DNA from: Mesorhizobium mediterraneum
Lineage (GTDB): Bacteria; Pseudomonadota; Alphaproteobacteria; Rhizobiales; Rhizobiaceae
NCBI RefSeq assembly: GCF_002284565.1
Contig: NZ_NPKI01000017.1
Coordinates: 186,001-250,000 of the forward strand
Reading direction: 5' to 3'
DNA length: 64,000 nucleotides
Under the pieces are notes generated by a model. The model was not told where the DNA came from and did not search any database. It worked only from the letters and a program-made list of their open reading frames with translations. The position numbers were made by a program, and so were the translations under genes. Shown here piece after piece: positions 50,719-60,443 of the stretch. How positions within the stretch are numbered: position 1 is the first letter of the stretch; each line of letters begins with the position of its first letter.

Positions 50719-50980
50719 ATGACACTCCGTTGCAGCAGCGCCATATGCGCGTCGGCATGATTATGCGCGGGTTTCGGCAAAGATGGTGGCAGCCGATTAC
50801 CACGCGCTAATCTAACGACGGCGTGGCATACTGCTTAAGGACGAAAGTCCGATTGCTGTTTTCCGCTTTCCAGCTGAAGATAATTGGCCACGATAGGCAC
50901 TGCTCAAAGGCGCGAATCACTGCTGATTGCGCCCAAAAATCAACAAGAATGGCCAAAGCCAACAAGAAGGGAGGTAACCG

Positions 50981-51286
50981 ATGTGCAGGGTTTTTGCCGG
51001 GCAGGATCCGGAGGGCTACCGACAGATCAACCGGTCGATCCGCATCGACGGGCACTCGACCAGCATCCAGCTTGAGGCGACGTTCTGGGCTTTGCTCGAC
51101 GAGATCGCCGACAGCCAGGGTCTGACGACGCCGAAATTCATCTCGAAGCTCTATGACGAGGTTATCGAGATCAACGGCCAGATTCCGAACTTCGCGTCGA
51201 TGTTGCGCACGACCTGCGCTCTCTATCTGAAAGGCCATCGGCCAGGTATCGAAGAACACACGGCGCCTAAGCGGCAAGCAGCCTAG
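50981..51286 (+). CDS. Ribbon-helix-helix domain protein
   Basis: This 101-residue protein carries the RHH_4 type fold: NRSIRIDGHSTSIQLEATFW provides the strand, and LLDEIADSQGLTTPKFISKL the helices. It is probably a small DNA-binding protein. GGAGG lies 6 bases before the ATG. It is not next to a toxin gene. Its stop TAG shares the tetramer CTAG with the stop of the convergent nucleoside phosphorylase gene. Confidence 0.8.
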   Translation: MCRVFAGQDPEGYRQINRSIRIDGHSTSIQLEATFWALLDEIADSQGLTTPKFISKLYDEVIEINGQIPNFASMLRTTCALYLKGHRPGIEEHTAPKRQAA

Positions 51287-51993
51287 TTTTCGGCTGCAAC
51301 ATCGAGCGCCAGCCGGGTCATGTCAGTGAAAAGCGCCTGGCGTTCGGAATAGTCGGTTTGCTCGCCGGTCACCACATTGTCGACGACAGTCAGGATCGAC
51401 AGCGCCCGGGCGCCGAAATGTGCTGCGATGCGATAGAGCGCGCTGGTCTCCATATCCACGGCGAGCGCGCCATGGGCCTGCGCCTCGGCAAAGCGGTCGC
51501 GTCCCTCCGGATGATAGAATATGTCGCTGCAGGCCGTCAGCCCGGCCTGATGCTCGATGTCGAGTTCGGCAGCCTTGGCCAAGGCGCGGACGAATAGTGC
51601 CGGATCAGGGGCGGCAACATCGTTGTAGAGCCCGAAAACCTGGCCGCTCTCTGCACTCTCACCTCGCACCGACTGCGAGACCACCAGGCTGCGCAGTTTC
51701 AGCCCGGCGGTCAGAGCGCCACAGGTACCGGTGCGGATCAGCGTCCTGACGCCGTAGAAATCGAGCAGCTCATGCACGTAGATCAGGAATGACGGGACAC
51801 CGATGCCCGTTGCCTGGATGCTGACGGGCTTACCGCGAAACAGGCCGGTAAAACCGAGGGCCTCCCTGCGACGGTTGACGCAGCGCGGCGCCTCCAGAAA
51901 GGTTTGCGCCATCCATTCGGCGCGTTGCGGATCGCCTGGCAACAGCACTGTTGCGGCGTAATCACCCTTGCCTGCCTCGTTGTGCGGCGTCAC
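51283..51993 (-). CDS. deoD: Purine nucleoside phosphorylase, DeoD type
   Basis: This enzyme cleaves purine nucleosides with phosphate to base and (deoxy)ribose 1-phosphate. It was started at the GTG at 51993 (VTPHNEAGKGDYA), because DeoD proteins begin at this position and GGGGAG lies 6 bases upstream; an ATG 13 codons earlier gives an atypical extension. The 236 residues include VLLPGDPQRAEWMA, IRTGTCGAL, and AVDMETSALY, which contacts the ribose. EQTDYSERQ is another DeoD-like segment. The substrate range is not certain. Confidence 0.85.
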   Translation of the reverse strand: MTPHNEAGKGDYAATVLLPGDPQRAEWMAQTFLEAPRCVNRRREALGFTGLFRGKPVSIQATGIGVPSFLIYVHELLDFYGVRTLIRTGTCGALTAGLKLRSLVVSQSVRGESAESGQVFGLYNDVAAPDPALFVRALAKAAELDIEHQAGLTACSDIFYHPEGRDRFAEAQAHGALAVDMETSALYRIAAHFGARALSILTVVDNVVTGEQTDYSERQALFTDMTRLALDVAAEN

Positions 51994-52077
51994 GGCATGC
52001 TCCCCAAAACCCGCCGTCCGTTTCACCCGCAATCATGGCAGCCTCGCGTCATTACGCAAGTGCGAGATTAGCAAACC

Positions 52078-54648
52078 CTAAGATTCAAGCACATCCTTCA
52101 CGATTGTGGCCAGTTGCTTGAGTGAAAACGGCTTCGGCAGGAAACCGAAATGCGCGTCTGCCGGCAGGTTTTTGGCGAACGCATCCTCGGCGTAACCAGA
52201 AACGAAGACGAATTTGATGTCCGGTTGCCGCTTGCGCAATTCGCCAAGCAGCGTCGGCCCGTCCATTTCAGGCATCACCACGTCGGAAACGACGATGTCG
52301 ACCTTGCCGCCAAGCGCCTCGAAGACTTCCAGCGCCTCGACGCCCGAGGACGCTTCGTGGACAGTGTAGCCGCGCGACGTCAACGCTCGCATGCCGCCCA
52401 TGCGCACGGCATCCTCGTCCTCGACGAGCAGCACCGTGGCCGAGCCCGACAAATCCTTGGCTGCGTCGGCGATCTTTGCCGGTGCAGCCGGCGCCTCGCC
52501 GGGTTCGCCTGCCTTTCTCGCCTCTGCAATGTAGCGCGGCAAGAAGATGCGGAACACGGATCCCTTGCCGACTTCGGAATCGCAGAAGATGAAGCCGCCC
52601 GTCTGCTTGATGATGCCATAGACCATGGACAGGCCGAGGCCGGTGCCCTTGCCGACCTCCTTGGTGGTGAAGAAAGGTTCGAAAATCTTCTTGAGCACTT
52701 CGGGGGCGATGCCGCTGCCGGTGTCTTCGACTTCGACCACGACATAGTCGGCCGGCGCAAGCTCTCGGTAGGAAAGGCTCTTGCTCTCCTCGGTGGTCAC
52801 GTTCCGGGTGCGCACGGTGAGGTCGCCGCCGGCCGGCATCGCATCGCGCGCATTGACCGCCAGATTGACCACCACCTGCTCGAACTGCCCGATATCGACC
52901 TTCACCGGCCACAGGTCGCGGCCATGATCGACCTTCAGCTTGATGTCGTTGCCGACCAGGCGGGCCAGCAGCATCCGGAGATCGGCAAGCACATCGGTCA
53001 GGTTGAGCACCTCCGGCCGCAGCGTCTGCTTGCGTGAGAAGGCCAGAAGCTGCCGCACCAGCGAGGCCGCCCGGTTGGCATTCTGCTTGATGTTCATGAT
53101 GTCCGGGAAGGACGGGTCCGACGGGCGGTGGTTGGTCAACAAAAGGTCCGACGCCATGATGATGGCGGTCAGCACATTGTTGAAGTCGTGGGCAATGCCG
53201 CCGGCAAGCTGGCCGACCGCCTGCATCTTCTGGCTTTGCGCCATCTGGCCTTCGAGCGCCTTCTGCTCGGTGGTTTCGACGGCGTAGACGATGGCCGATT
53301 CTTCGGCGCCCTCGCTGGTGCCGTCGGCAACCGCGTTGACGTAGAAGCGCATGTGCCGCTCCTCATTGCCGGGCAGCAGCGTATCGATCGGTTCGATGTC
53401 GGCCTGCCGTTGTCGCGCCTTTTCAAACGCCACGGCAAAGGCGGGCCGGTCGCGCTCATGGATCACCGTGTCCAGCCGCACGCGCCGATCGACCGCGTCC
53501 CCATCGACGACGGAGGAAAACAGCGACAGGAAAGGCGCGTTGGTGCGCAAGATGCGTCCGCCGTTGTCGACAGCCGCTATTGCCATCGGCGTCGAATTGA
53601 AGAAGCGGGTGAAGCGTATCTCCGAGGCGCGAAGATCGGCGGAAGCGTCCTCGCCTTGCGTCCGGTTGAGCACGATGGTGCGCGTCGGACCGTTGACGCC
53701 CTCGCGGCTGGCCGAAACCCGATGCATGAAACGCACGGGCAGCGCCTCGCCCTTCACTGTCGTCAGATCGAGATCGATGACCGCGTTGCGCGTGGTGCCG
53801 GGATCGGCCTTGACCGAGCGGACCAGTGCCATGCCGTCGCCGGCGACGATCTCCGGAAGCGTGACGGCACCGGGCGTGAAGCTCGTCAGGTCGATGCCCA
53901 GCCACTCCGCAAGCGTGGCATTGATGTAAGTGACGCGCCCTTCCTGGTCGGCCGAAAAGAAGCCGGCCGGCGCATGGTCGAGATGGTCGATAGCCTTTTG
54001 CAGGTCGAGGAAGAACCGCTCCTGCTCGGCCCGTTCTTCCGAGATGTCGGCGAGTTGCCAGGCGAGCAAAGGCAGCCGCTGGCCCGGGACGCTGAAGGCG
54101 CGGGCGCGGGCGCGATACCAGCGCGCGCCCGGCTCGGCGCCGGGTCGAATGGATTGAGCAAGCCGAAACTCCCCGTCGCCGGGCTGGCCGTCGCGCAGGC
54201 CGGAGGCGAGCCGGTATATGGTCACCGAGGCCTCGGGAACATCGGACAGCAACCCTTCGACCGTCTTGAGATCCGCCGCCGACGCCGCGCCCGTCATGTC
54301 GGCATAGGCCCGATTGGCGTAAACGACACGCCCTTTGGTGTCGGTGACGAGAAGACCTTGCGACATTGAATCGACGAAGGCTTTCGACAGCTCGTCGCTC
54401 GTCGAGCGCGGTGTGATCTGCACGAAGCCGATGGCGGTGGCGAACAGGAAGCCGACGCCGATCATCGCCAGCACACCAAGCATTCCAAGCAGGAATGGAT
54501 CGCCAAGACGCTCGCGGAAAAGGCCGAAGACGATCGCGGCGCCCGTCAAGACAACGATGAAGATGATGAGCCGGGTTACCGCACCCGGTCGCGTGTTCTG
54601 GTCGACGATCGGTACCGGATAGAAATCGCCGCGCGCTTCCTTGGCCAT
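52078..54648 (-). CDS. cckA: Hybrid histidine kinase CckA
   Basis: CckA controls the phosphorylation of CtrA, the cell-cycle regulator of alphaproteobacteria, through ChpT. The 856-residue protein has two membrane helices (residues about 24-42 and 50-75), several PAS-like regions, and a HisKA domain with [17 protein letters not shown] (His near 485). The ATPase domain has [18 protein letters not shown] and [10 protein letters not shown], and the C-terminal receiver domain has its aspartate in [12 protein letters not shown] near residue 787. It is transcribed alone. Confidence 0.95.
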   Translation of the reverse strand: MAKEARGDFYPVPIVDQNTRPGAVTRLIIFIVVLTGAAIVFGLFRERLGDPFLLGMLGVLAMIGVGFLFATAIGFVQITPRSTSDELSKAFVDSMSQGLLVTDTKGRVVYANRAYADMTGAASAADLKTVEGLLSDVPEASVTIYRLASGLRDGQPGDGEFRLAQSIRPGAEPGARWYRARARAFSVPGQRLPLLAWQLADISEERAEQERFFLDLQKAIDHLDHAPAGFFSADQEGRVTYINATLAEWLGIDLTSFTPGAVTLPEIVAGDGMALVRSVKADPGTTRNAVIDLDLTTVKGEALPVRFMHRVSASREGVNGPTRTIVLNRTQGEDASADLRASEIRFTRFFNSTPMAIAAVDNGGRILRTNAPFLSLFSSVVDGDAVDRRVRLDTVIHERDRPAFAVAFEKARQRQADIEPIDTLLPGNEERHMRFYVNAVADGTSEGAEESAIVYAVETTEQKALEGQMAQSQKMQAVGQLAGGIAHDFNNVLTAIIMASDLLLTNHRPSDPSFPDIMNIKQNANRAASLVRQLLAFSRKQTLRPEVLNLTDVLADLRMLLARLVGNDIKLKVDHGRDLWPVKVDIGQFEQVVVNLAVNARDAMPAGGDLTVRTRNVTTEESKSLSYRELAPADYVVVEVEDTGSGIAPEVLKKIFEPFFTTKEVGKGTGLGLSMVYGIIKQTGGFIFCDSEVGKGSVFRIFLPRYIAEARKAGEPGEAPAAPAKIADAAKDLSGSATVLLVEDEDAVRMGGMRALTSRGYTVHEASSGVEALEVFEALGGKVDIVVSDVVMPEMDGPTLLGELRKRQPDIKFVFVSGYAEDAFAKNLPADAHFGFLPKPFSLKQLATIVKDVLES

Positions 54649-54763
54649 GTGCCCCCTGCTCGTGAATTCCGGTACTTGCCCCTGCCCGGTTGAATCACAT
54701 TCTCAGGGTCCGGAAAAGGCCTTGGCGGCAAATGTCCGCTAAAAATGAGGCCGTTCGGCGCCC

Positions 54764-54831
54764 GGTGTGGTGAATTCGAAATTCGCGTCACCTTGCTGCA
54801 GCGCCAGGCGAATTTTCGGATTCGTCACACC
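54764..54831. repeat. Inverted repeat in the cckA-fliO-like divergent promoter region
   Basis: GGTGTGGTGAATTCGAAATTCG (54764-54785) is the inverse of CGAATTTTCGGATTCGTCACACC (54809-54831) at about 19 of 22 positions. A third GTGTGGTG lies at 54852. The 306-base gap between the divergent cckA and FliO-like genes holds no coding frame. The repeat is well placed to bind a regulator of one or both genes. Confidence 0.6.
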
Positions 54832-54954
54832 AGCAACTTGCTGAAAATCCAGTGTGGTGTTTCAAGCTGTTCACGAAGCATGAAAGGCAACTTGCAGTGG
54901 CGTGCCGCAACAGTTTAGTGTCGCGTCTTCTTCGAAAGACGATTGGGGGCACCG

Positions 54955-55695
54955 ATGCTGCAGTGGCTGGATAGCGTGGCGGGTCCTGGTTATGCCGCGG
55001 CGATCCTGTGGACGCTTGTCGCGCTTGTCCTTTTGGTCATCATTCTCCTTATCATCAAGCTGATCCGCAATCTGACCTTCGGAACATTCGTCGCCGGCGG
55101 CAGGAACCGCAAGACACGATTGGCCGTCATGGACGCCACCGCTGTCGACAGTCACCGCCGGTTGGTGCTGGTGCGCCGCGACGATATCGAGCACCTGCTG
55201 CTGATCGGAGGCCCGACCGACGTCGTCGTCGAACGCGACATCAGGCTGTCGGCGCTGCGCCGTCCTGCACTGACCGGAGATGGCGGTGGCCATCAGCCCG
55301 CACCGCGGCCGCGCGCCCCTCAACCCGCTCCTGCGCCAGAGAGGCAAGCACCGCCTCCGCAGCCGGTAAGCGCGGCCCCAACGCCTGTCCGGCCCTATCA
55401 GACGGCGCAGGCGCCGAAGCCAGCAGCGCAAAGCCATCAGTCGGCGACCATCACGCCGCTGCCCGCCTATGGATCGGCGAACGCCAATGCCGTTCGACAC
55501 GCGCCATCGCCGGCAAGACAGGATTCCCCGGCAAGGCAGGATTCTATCGACGATACGTTGATGAGGGAACTCGAGGTCTCGCTTGACGAGCCGCAACCCG
55601 CCAAGCCGGAGAGTAAGCCGGCGGCAAAGGTGCCGCCGTCTCTCGATGACGAGATGACGAAGCTTCTCGGCGAGCTCTCCAGCCAGAAACGGTAA
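54955..55695 (+). CDS. FliO-like membrane protein
   Basis: This 246-residue protein has one N-terminal membrane helix (AAAILWTLVALVLLVIILLII). A short cytoplasmic domain follows with RLAVMDATAVDSHRRLVLVRRDDIEHLLLIGGPTDVVVE, which resembles the FliO domain of the flagellar export apparatus. The rest is a long Pro/Ala-rich region and a short conserved-looking end (DDEMTKLLGEL). No other flagellar gene is nearby. It is divergent from cckA. Whether it acts in flagellar export is open. Confidence 0.7.
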   Translation: MLQWLDSVAGPGYAAAILWTLVALVLLVIILLIIKLIRNLTFGTFVAGGRNRKTRLAVMDATAVDSHRRLVLVRRDDIEHLLLIGGPTDVVVERDIRLSALRRPALTGDGGGHQPAPRPRAPQPAPAPERQAPPPQPVSAAPTPVRPYQTAQAPKPAAQSHQSATITPLPAYGSANANAVRHAPSPARQDSPARQDSIDDTLMRELEVSLDEPQPAKPESKPAAKVPPSLDDEMTKLLGELSSQKR

Positions 55696-55794
55696 CCGGC
55701 CAGGAACCGGCCCAGCGAATAGCCAACAAAAATGGCCGGACCGGCCATGACAAAGTTCGCTATTTGACCGCTTTTTAGACGCCTCGCCTGTGCT

Positions 55795-56211
55795 TCAGTC
55801 GTCGCGGTAGACCTTCTCGCGGCGCTCGTGGCGCTCCTGCGCCTCGATCGACAAGGTCGCGATCGGACGCGCATCGAGCCGCTTCAGCGCGATGGGCTCG
55901 CCGGTTTCCTCACAATAGCCGTAAGTGCCTTCATCAATGCGCTGGAGCGCGGAATCGATCTTTGAAATGAGTTTTCGCTGGCGATCGCGAGCGCGAAGTT
56001 CGATGGCGCGGTCGGTTTCCGAAGAGGCGCGATCGGCGAGATCGGGGTGGTTGGCGTTTTCCTGCTGCAGGATTTCGAGGGTTTCGCGCGCTTCGCGCAA
56101 TATGTCATTCTTCCAGGTGACGAGCTTCAGGCGAAAGTAGGATTTCTGCCGCTCGTTCATGAACGGCTCGTCTTCGGAGGGTACGTAATCGGCGGTAACG
56201 ATGTCGTTCAT
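55795..56211 (-). CDS. dksA: DksA-type RNA polymerase-binding protein lacking the zinc cysteines
   Basis: DksA binds the RNA polymerase secondary channel and works with ppGpp. The 138-residue protein starts at the ATG at 56211. It has the coiled-coil with TWKNDILREARETLE and the DRASSETDRAIELRARDR region with the tip, then GTYGYCEETGEPIALKRLDARP. The four zinc cysteines of E. coli DksA read C, T, S and A here, so only one remains. It resembles redox-insensitive, zinc-free DksA proteins. The frame extends further 5', without support. Confidence 0.93.
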   Translation of the reverse strand: MNDIVTADYVPSEDEPFMNERQKSYFRLKLVTWKNDILREARETLEILQQENANHPDLADRASSETDRAIELRARDRQRKLISKIDSALQRIDEGTYGYCEETGEPIALKRLDARPIATLSIEAQERHERREKVYRDD

Positions 56212-56475
56212 TCGACTCACCCAAACTGCCCCAATTTTGGCGCCTATATATTCGCGGAGCGAATGCTGCACAAGCGTAATCGACGACAGTTTCACGCAAT
56301 TGTTAATGTCGGGCAAAACGGCACTGGCCGCATCATTCGCATGAAGGGCGCGGCCGAATTCGTTTATGATTCGTTGGGTTTGAAGGGTATCAGCCATTGT
56401 GCAAGAGGGCTTTCTCATGGCTAATCCTGCAGCGCCTTTTGACGAGTTTCGGTGTTAGGCACAAGCGAGGGGCCG

Positions 56476-56979
56476 GTGAGCAAGCTTTATCTGTTGAGGC
56501 ATGCGAAGGCTGGATGGGCCCTGCCGGGCATGCGCGATTTCGATCGTCCGCTCGACGCATCCGGCCTCGCCGACGCCGAAACGATGGGTGCGATCATGCG
56601 GGCCCGCAACTACATTCCGGACCTCACCCTTTGCTCCAAAGCAAAGCGAGCGCTGCAAACGCTGGAAGGCCTTGCCGGTCACACCGATACCGGCCGGGTC
56701 CTGTTCCTGGACACGCTCTATAGCGAGGATGCCGCCTTCTATCTCAACATCATCCGCGGCAATGGCGGGCCAGGCTCGCTGCTCGTCATCGGCCACAACC
56801 CGATGACGGAAGATCTCACTATCGCGCTTTCGGGCGACGGCGAAGAGGCTGCGAGGGGAATGCTGAACCACGGCTTCCCGACCGCTGGCCTTGCGGTCGT
56901 CCGTTTTCCAGGCAGTCTTGCCGACGCCGCGCAAGGCACCGGCTATCTCGAAGCCTTCTTGACGCCGGTTGATCTCTGA
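56476..56979 (+). CDS. SixA-type histidine phosphatase
   Basis: This 167-residue protein of the histidine phosphatase superfamily starts at a GTG (SKLYLLRHAKAGW) with GAGGGG upstream. The catalytic RH motif is in LLRHAKAGW, and LLVIGHNP is the second histidine block. SixA-like proteins dephosphorylate phosphohistidine on signalling proteins or PTS components. It overlaps the open frame of ycjX slightly and precedes it on the same strand. Confidence 0.82.
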   Translation: MSKLYLLRHAKAGWALPGMRDFDRPLDASGLADAETMGAIMRARNYIPDLTLCSKAKRALQTLEGLAGHTDTGRVLFLDTLYSEDAAFYLNIIRGNGGPGSLLVIGHNPMTEDLTIALSGDGEEAARGMLNHGFPTAGLAVVRFPGSLADAAQGTGYLEAFLTPVDL

Positions 56980-57043
56980 CGCCGTTTCAAATCCAGGTGG
57001 CAGCGTCTATATCGGAGCGTACCGAAGCCCCGAGAGAACCGAT

Positions 57044-58522
57044 TTGGCATCATCGCTGACCACTTTCACCGACGAGGCGAAGATTGCCCTGGATACGCTG
57101 TCGGGGCGCGCTACCGGGCTTTTTTCGCCGTCGCTGCGGCTGGGGGTGACAGGCCTTTCTCGCGCCGGCAAGACGGTGTTCATCTCGGCGTTTGTCCACA
57201 ATTTGCTCCATGGCGGGCGCTTGCCGCTATTCGCCGCGCAGAAATCGGGACGCATCGCCCGTGCCTTCCTCGAAGAGCAACCGGATGATGCGGTACCGCG
57301 ATTCCAGTACGAGGATCACATCGCGGCCCTGGTCAACGACCGCCTCTGGCCGGATTCGACACGTGCCATTTCCGAACTGAGGCTCACCATCGAATATGAA
57401 TCGGCCTCCGGCTGGAGCCGCATGTTTTCATCAGGCAGATTGTCGGTCGATATCGTCGACTATCCCGGAGAATGGCTGCTCGACCTGCCGCTGCTCGGCA
57501 AATCCTACGGCGATTTCTCACGCGAAGCCTTCGAGATGGCCGTGCTGCCGGTGCGCGTCGACCTTTCGCAGGAATGGCGCGCGCTCTCCGCCGCAGTCGA
57601 CCCGAAGGCGGACGCCGACGAAATGACGGCGCGCCGCCTCGCCGAGAGCTTCGCCGCCTATCTCAAGGCATGCAAGCTCGACGAGCGGGCGCTTTCGACC
57701 TTGCCACCCGGCCGTTTCCTGATGCCCGGCGATCTTGAGGGCTCACCGGCGCTGACCTTCGCGCCCTTGCCGGACCTGAGCGAGCGGCGAGCGCGTTCGG
57801 GGTCGCTGCAGGCGATGATGGAGCGCCGCTACGAGGCCTACAAGACGCATGTCGTAAAGCCGTTCTTTCGGGAGCACATCACGCGCCTTGACCGCCAGAT
57901 CGTGCTGATCGACGCCTTGCAGGCCTTGAACGCAGGCCCCGGCGCGATGGCCGATCTCGAACGCGCGGTGACCGAAATCCTCGCCTGTTTCCGCCCCGGC
58001 CGCGGCAATTTCCTGACAGACTTTTTTTCAAGGCGCATCGACCGCATATTGGTGGCGGCGACGAAGGCGGACCATCTGCATCACGAAAGCCACGACCGGC
58101 TGCAGGCGATCGTGCGGCGGCTTGCCGACCGTGCCGTGGCGCGGGCAAATTTCACCGGCGCCCATGTCGACGTGGTCGCCCTGGCGGCCGTGCGGGCGAC
58201 CCGGGAGGGCACGGTCAAGCAAGGCCGTGAAACACTGCCGGTCATCATCGGCATACCGTTGAAGGGTGAAAGGATCAACGGCGAAGCATTTGATGGAAAG
58301 ACCGAAACAGCCATATTTCCCGGCGACTTACCGGAAAAAATTGATGCAGTGTTCGATGTCTCTGGACCAGACCATCGGCAGGGCGTCGACGACCCGGCGA
58401 TCCGCTTTGTGCGCTTTCGCCCGCCAAAGCTCGAACGCACCGCTGAAGGCGTCACGCTGTCGCTGCCGCATATCAGGCTCGACCGCGCCCTGCAGTTCTT
58501 GATCGGAGATCATCTGGCATGA
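57044..58522 (+). CDS. ycjX: YcjX family GTPase-like protein
   Basis: This protein of about 492 residues has the P-loop LGVTGLSRAGKTVFISAFVH and the second motif VDIVDYPGEWLLDLPLL, followed by a long domain typical of the YcjX/DUF463 family. The best start is the TTG at 57044 (in RTDLASSLTTFTDEA), which aligns with the usual family start; there is no in-frame ATG before the conserved region. It forms a coupled pair with ycjF (four-base overlap). YcjX is a stress-linked protein of unknown precise role. Confidence 0.88.
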   Translation: MASSLTTFTDEAKIALDTLSGRATGLFSPSLRLGVTGLSRAGKTVFISAFVHNLLHGGRLPLFAAQKSGRIARAFLEEQPDDAVPRFQYEDHIAALVNDRLWPDSTRAISELRLTIEYESASGWSRMFSSGRLSVDIVDYPGEWLLDLPLLGKSYGDFSREAFEMAVLPVRVDLSQEWRALSAAVDPKADADEMTARRLAESFAAYLKACKLDERALSTLPPGRFLMPGDLEGSPALTFAPLPDLSERRARSGSLQAMMERRYEAYKTHVVKPFFREHITRLDRQIVLIDALQALNAGPGAMADLERAVTEILACFRPGRGNFLTDFFSRRIDRILVAATKADHLHHESHDRLQAIVRRLADRAVARANFTGAHVDVVALAAVRATREGTVKQGRETLPVIIGIPLKGERINGEAFDGKTETAIFPGDLPEKIDAVFDVSGPDHRQGVDDPAIRFVRFRPPKLERTAEGVTLSLPHIRLDRALQFLIGDHLA

Positions 58523-59610
58523 CCGCGCCCCGCAAGCCGGCGGCATTTCGCATCGAGCCGGAAGCCGCGCCGAGGAAGGAACAGGCATCCTTGCGCCAGC
58601 CCGACGCCCCGTCAGCGCGAAAGCCACGCGCGGTGAAGACGGATGGCGCGGTCGTCGTGCCGGCCGAGATCGACGTCTTCGACGAGCCCGACATCGTCGT
58701 CGCCGAACCGCCGCCAGCGATCGCGACGCGGAAGCGTTCGTTGTTCGGCAGCCTGTTCTTCGGCGCATTGGGCGTTCTGGTTTCGCTGGCTGTCGGACTT
58801 TGGACCGACCAGCTGATTCGCGATCTGTTCGCGCGCGCCGAATGGCTGGGCTGGCTGGCCGCCGGGATGGCCGTGATCGCGGTGCTGGCGCTTCTGGTCA
58901 TCCTTGTCCGCGAATTCCTGGCGATCGCCCGCCTCGCCGAGGTTGAAAAACTTCAGAAGCGGGCACTCGATGCCATCGCCCGCGACGACCCGAAAGCCGC
59001 TCGTGCAGTGGTCGACGAACTCTCGGCCTTTGTCGCGGCCAAGCCCGAAACCGCGGCCGGCAGACGCGCGCTGGCTGAGCTGCGCGACGAGATCATCGAC
59101 GGTGGCAATCTGGTGCGCCTGGCCGAGACCGAGATCCTCGGCCCCCTCGATGCGCGCGCCAAGGTTATGATCCTCGAAGCGGCAAAGCGTGTGTCGCTGG
59201 TGACGGCGGTCAGCCCTCGCGCCCTGGTCGACGTCGCCTATGTCGTGTTCGAAGCCGGCCGGCTGATTCGCCGCCTGTCGGAACTTTATGGCGGCCGGCC
59301 GGGCACGCTGGGGTTCTTCCGGCTGGCGCGCAGCGTTCTCGCCCATCTGGCGGTGACCGGCTCGATCGCCGTCGGCGACAGTTTCGTGCAGCAGATCGTC
59401 GGCCATGGCCTCGCTGCCCGGCTCTCGGCAAAACTTGGCGAAGGCGTCGTCAACGGCATGATGACCGCACGCATCGGCATCGCGGCGATGGAAACCGCGA
59501 GGCCCCTGCCCTTCAGCGCCACGAGACGGCCCGGCATGGGTGATTTCCTGTCCGCTCTGACATCGTTTGCGACAAAGAAAGAAAGGGAAACGGTGGCCTC
59601 CGGCAAGTGA
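58519..59610 (+). CDS. ycjF: YcjF family membrane protein (DUF697)
   Basis: This 363-residue protein has an N-terminal proline-rich cytoplasmic tail, two membrane helices (SLFFGALGVLVSLAVGLW and WLAAGMAVIAVLALLVILV) and a C-terminal DUF697/TIGR01620 region. Its start overlaps the ycjX stop (ATGA), and the two proteins are partners across bacteria, where YcjF anchors to the membrane. A family A repeat starts 9 bases after the stop. Confidence 0.88.
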   Translation: MTAPRKPAAFRIEPEAAPRKEQASLRQPDAPSARKPRAVKTDGAVVVPAEIDVFDEPDIVVAEPPPAIATRKRSLFGSLFFGALGVLVSLAVGLWTDQLIRDLFARAEWLGWLAAGMAVIAVLALLVILVREFLAIARLAEVEKLQKRALDAIARDDPKAARAVVDELSAFVAAKPETAAGRRALAELRDEIIDGGNLVRLAETEILGPLDARAKVMILEAAKRVSLVTAVSPRALVDVAYVVFEAGRLIRRLSELYGGRPGTLGFFRLARSVLAHLAVTGSIAVGDSFVQQIVGHGLAARLSAKLGEGVVNGMMTARIGIAAMETARPLPFSATRRPGMGDFLSALTSFATKKERETVASGK

Positions 59611-59618
59611 AGAACCAC

Positions 59619-59721
59619 CTACAGCGCCGCGTCCTTTTGGACGCGCAAAGGACGCTGTAGCGCTTTGATTTTGCGCATGATCCTCAACCCAAATCGATTC
59701 CGATTTTTAGGGCCATGCGCT
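59619..59721. repeat. Dispersed palindromic repeat, family A, copy 2
   Basis: CTACAGCGCCGCGTCCTTTTGGACGCGCAAAGGACGCTGTAG is followed by TTTGCGCATGATC...CGATTTTTAGGGCCATGCGC, the same two-hairpin unit as at 17957-18060. It begins 9 bases after the ycjF stop and may act as its terminator. Confidence 0.85.
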
Positions 59722-59800
59722 AGCGGTGACGAAGCATTAACCAATCTTGTTCATGGTCGGACGTGTTCCAAACCAGTCTCTTTGTTGCCGGGTGTCGTCG

Positions 59801-60355
59801 ATGAAAAGCGTGATCTTGTCCAACGTCCTGCCCCTGGCAGTCGTGGTTTCAACTACTGCCGGCCTGGTCGAAAAGACCTTTGCAGCAGAACCGGACAAGC
59901 AGTTCTTTCAATCGGTGGAAGGCAAATGGGTCGGCCCGGGAGAAATCGTCGCCGGCAAGTACAAGGGAACGAAATTCACCTGCAGTTTCACCGGCTCGAC
60001 ACCTGACGGCAAGATCGGCATGTCGCTCGACGGCGGTTGCCGGGTCGGCATGTTCACCCAGCAGATGTCGGCGACGATCCAGCGCAAGGGCCGCGAAGGC
60101 TACAAGGGCAGCTTCATGGGCGGCGCCGCCGGTTCCGGCCTCGACATCGTCGGCGGCAACGTGGTCAACGCCAACAAGGTCGTCTTCACCATCAACCGCA
60201 ACCAGTTGCGCGGCGTCATGCAAGCTCTTGTTCCCAACGACAACTCGATGACGGTGACGATTGCGGTGCGCGTCGACCAGCAATTGGTGCCGGTCATCGG
60301 CATGAAGCTGAAGCGCGTCGATACACTCGAAGTCGGCTCCATCGCGCCGAACTGA
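59801..60355 (+). CDS. Secreted protein of unknown function
   Basis: This 184-residue protein was started at the ATG at 59801 because a signal peptide follows (MKSVILSNVLPLAVVVSTTA...FA, cleavage near AEP). The mature part looks like a small beta-barrel: FFQSVEGKWVGPGEIVAGKY, FTCSFTGSTPDG, and a C-terminal TVTIAVRVDQQLVPVIGMKLKRV. Similar secreted proteins occur widely in rhizobia. Function unknown. It has a weak ribosome site. Confidence 0.7.
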   Translation: MKSVILSNVLPLAVVVSTTAGLVEKTFAAEPDKQFFQSVEGKWVGPGEIVAGKYKGTKFTCSFTGSTPDGKIGMSLDGGCRVGMFTQQMSATIQRKGREGYKGSFMGGAAGSGLDIVGGNVVNANKVVFTINRNQLRGVMQALVPNDNSMTVTIAVRVDQQLVPVIGMKLKRVDTLEVGSIAPN

Positions 60356-60443
60356 TTGCGCCGGCAGGCCGTGCGATGCCCTACTCTGGTTGCAAAAAAG
60401 CGGCAGCCACGGCCACCGCTTTTTGCAAAACTCAAATCGATGC

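Noticed and set aside
56212..56418. N-terminal extension of DksA by 69 residues
   Set aside because: DksA orthologues start at MNDIV-like sequences, and the extension lacks a coiled-coil or other family match.
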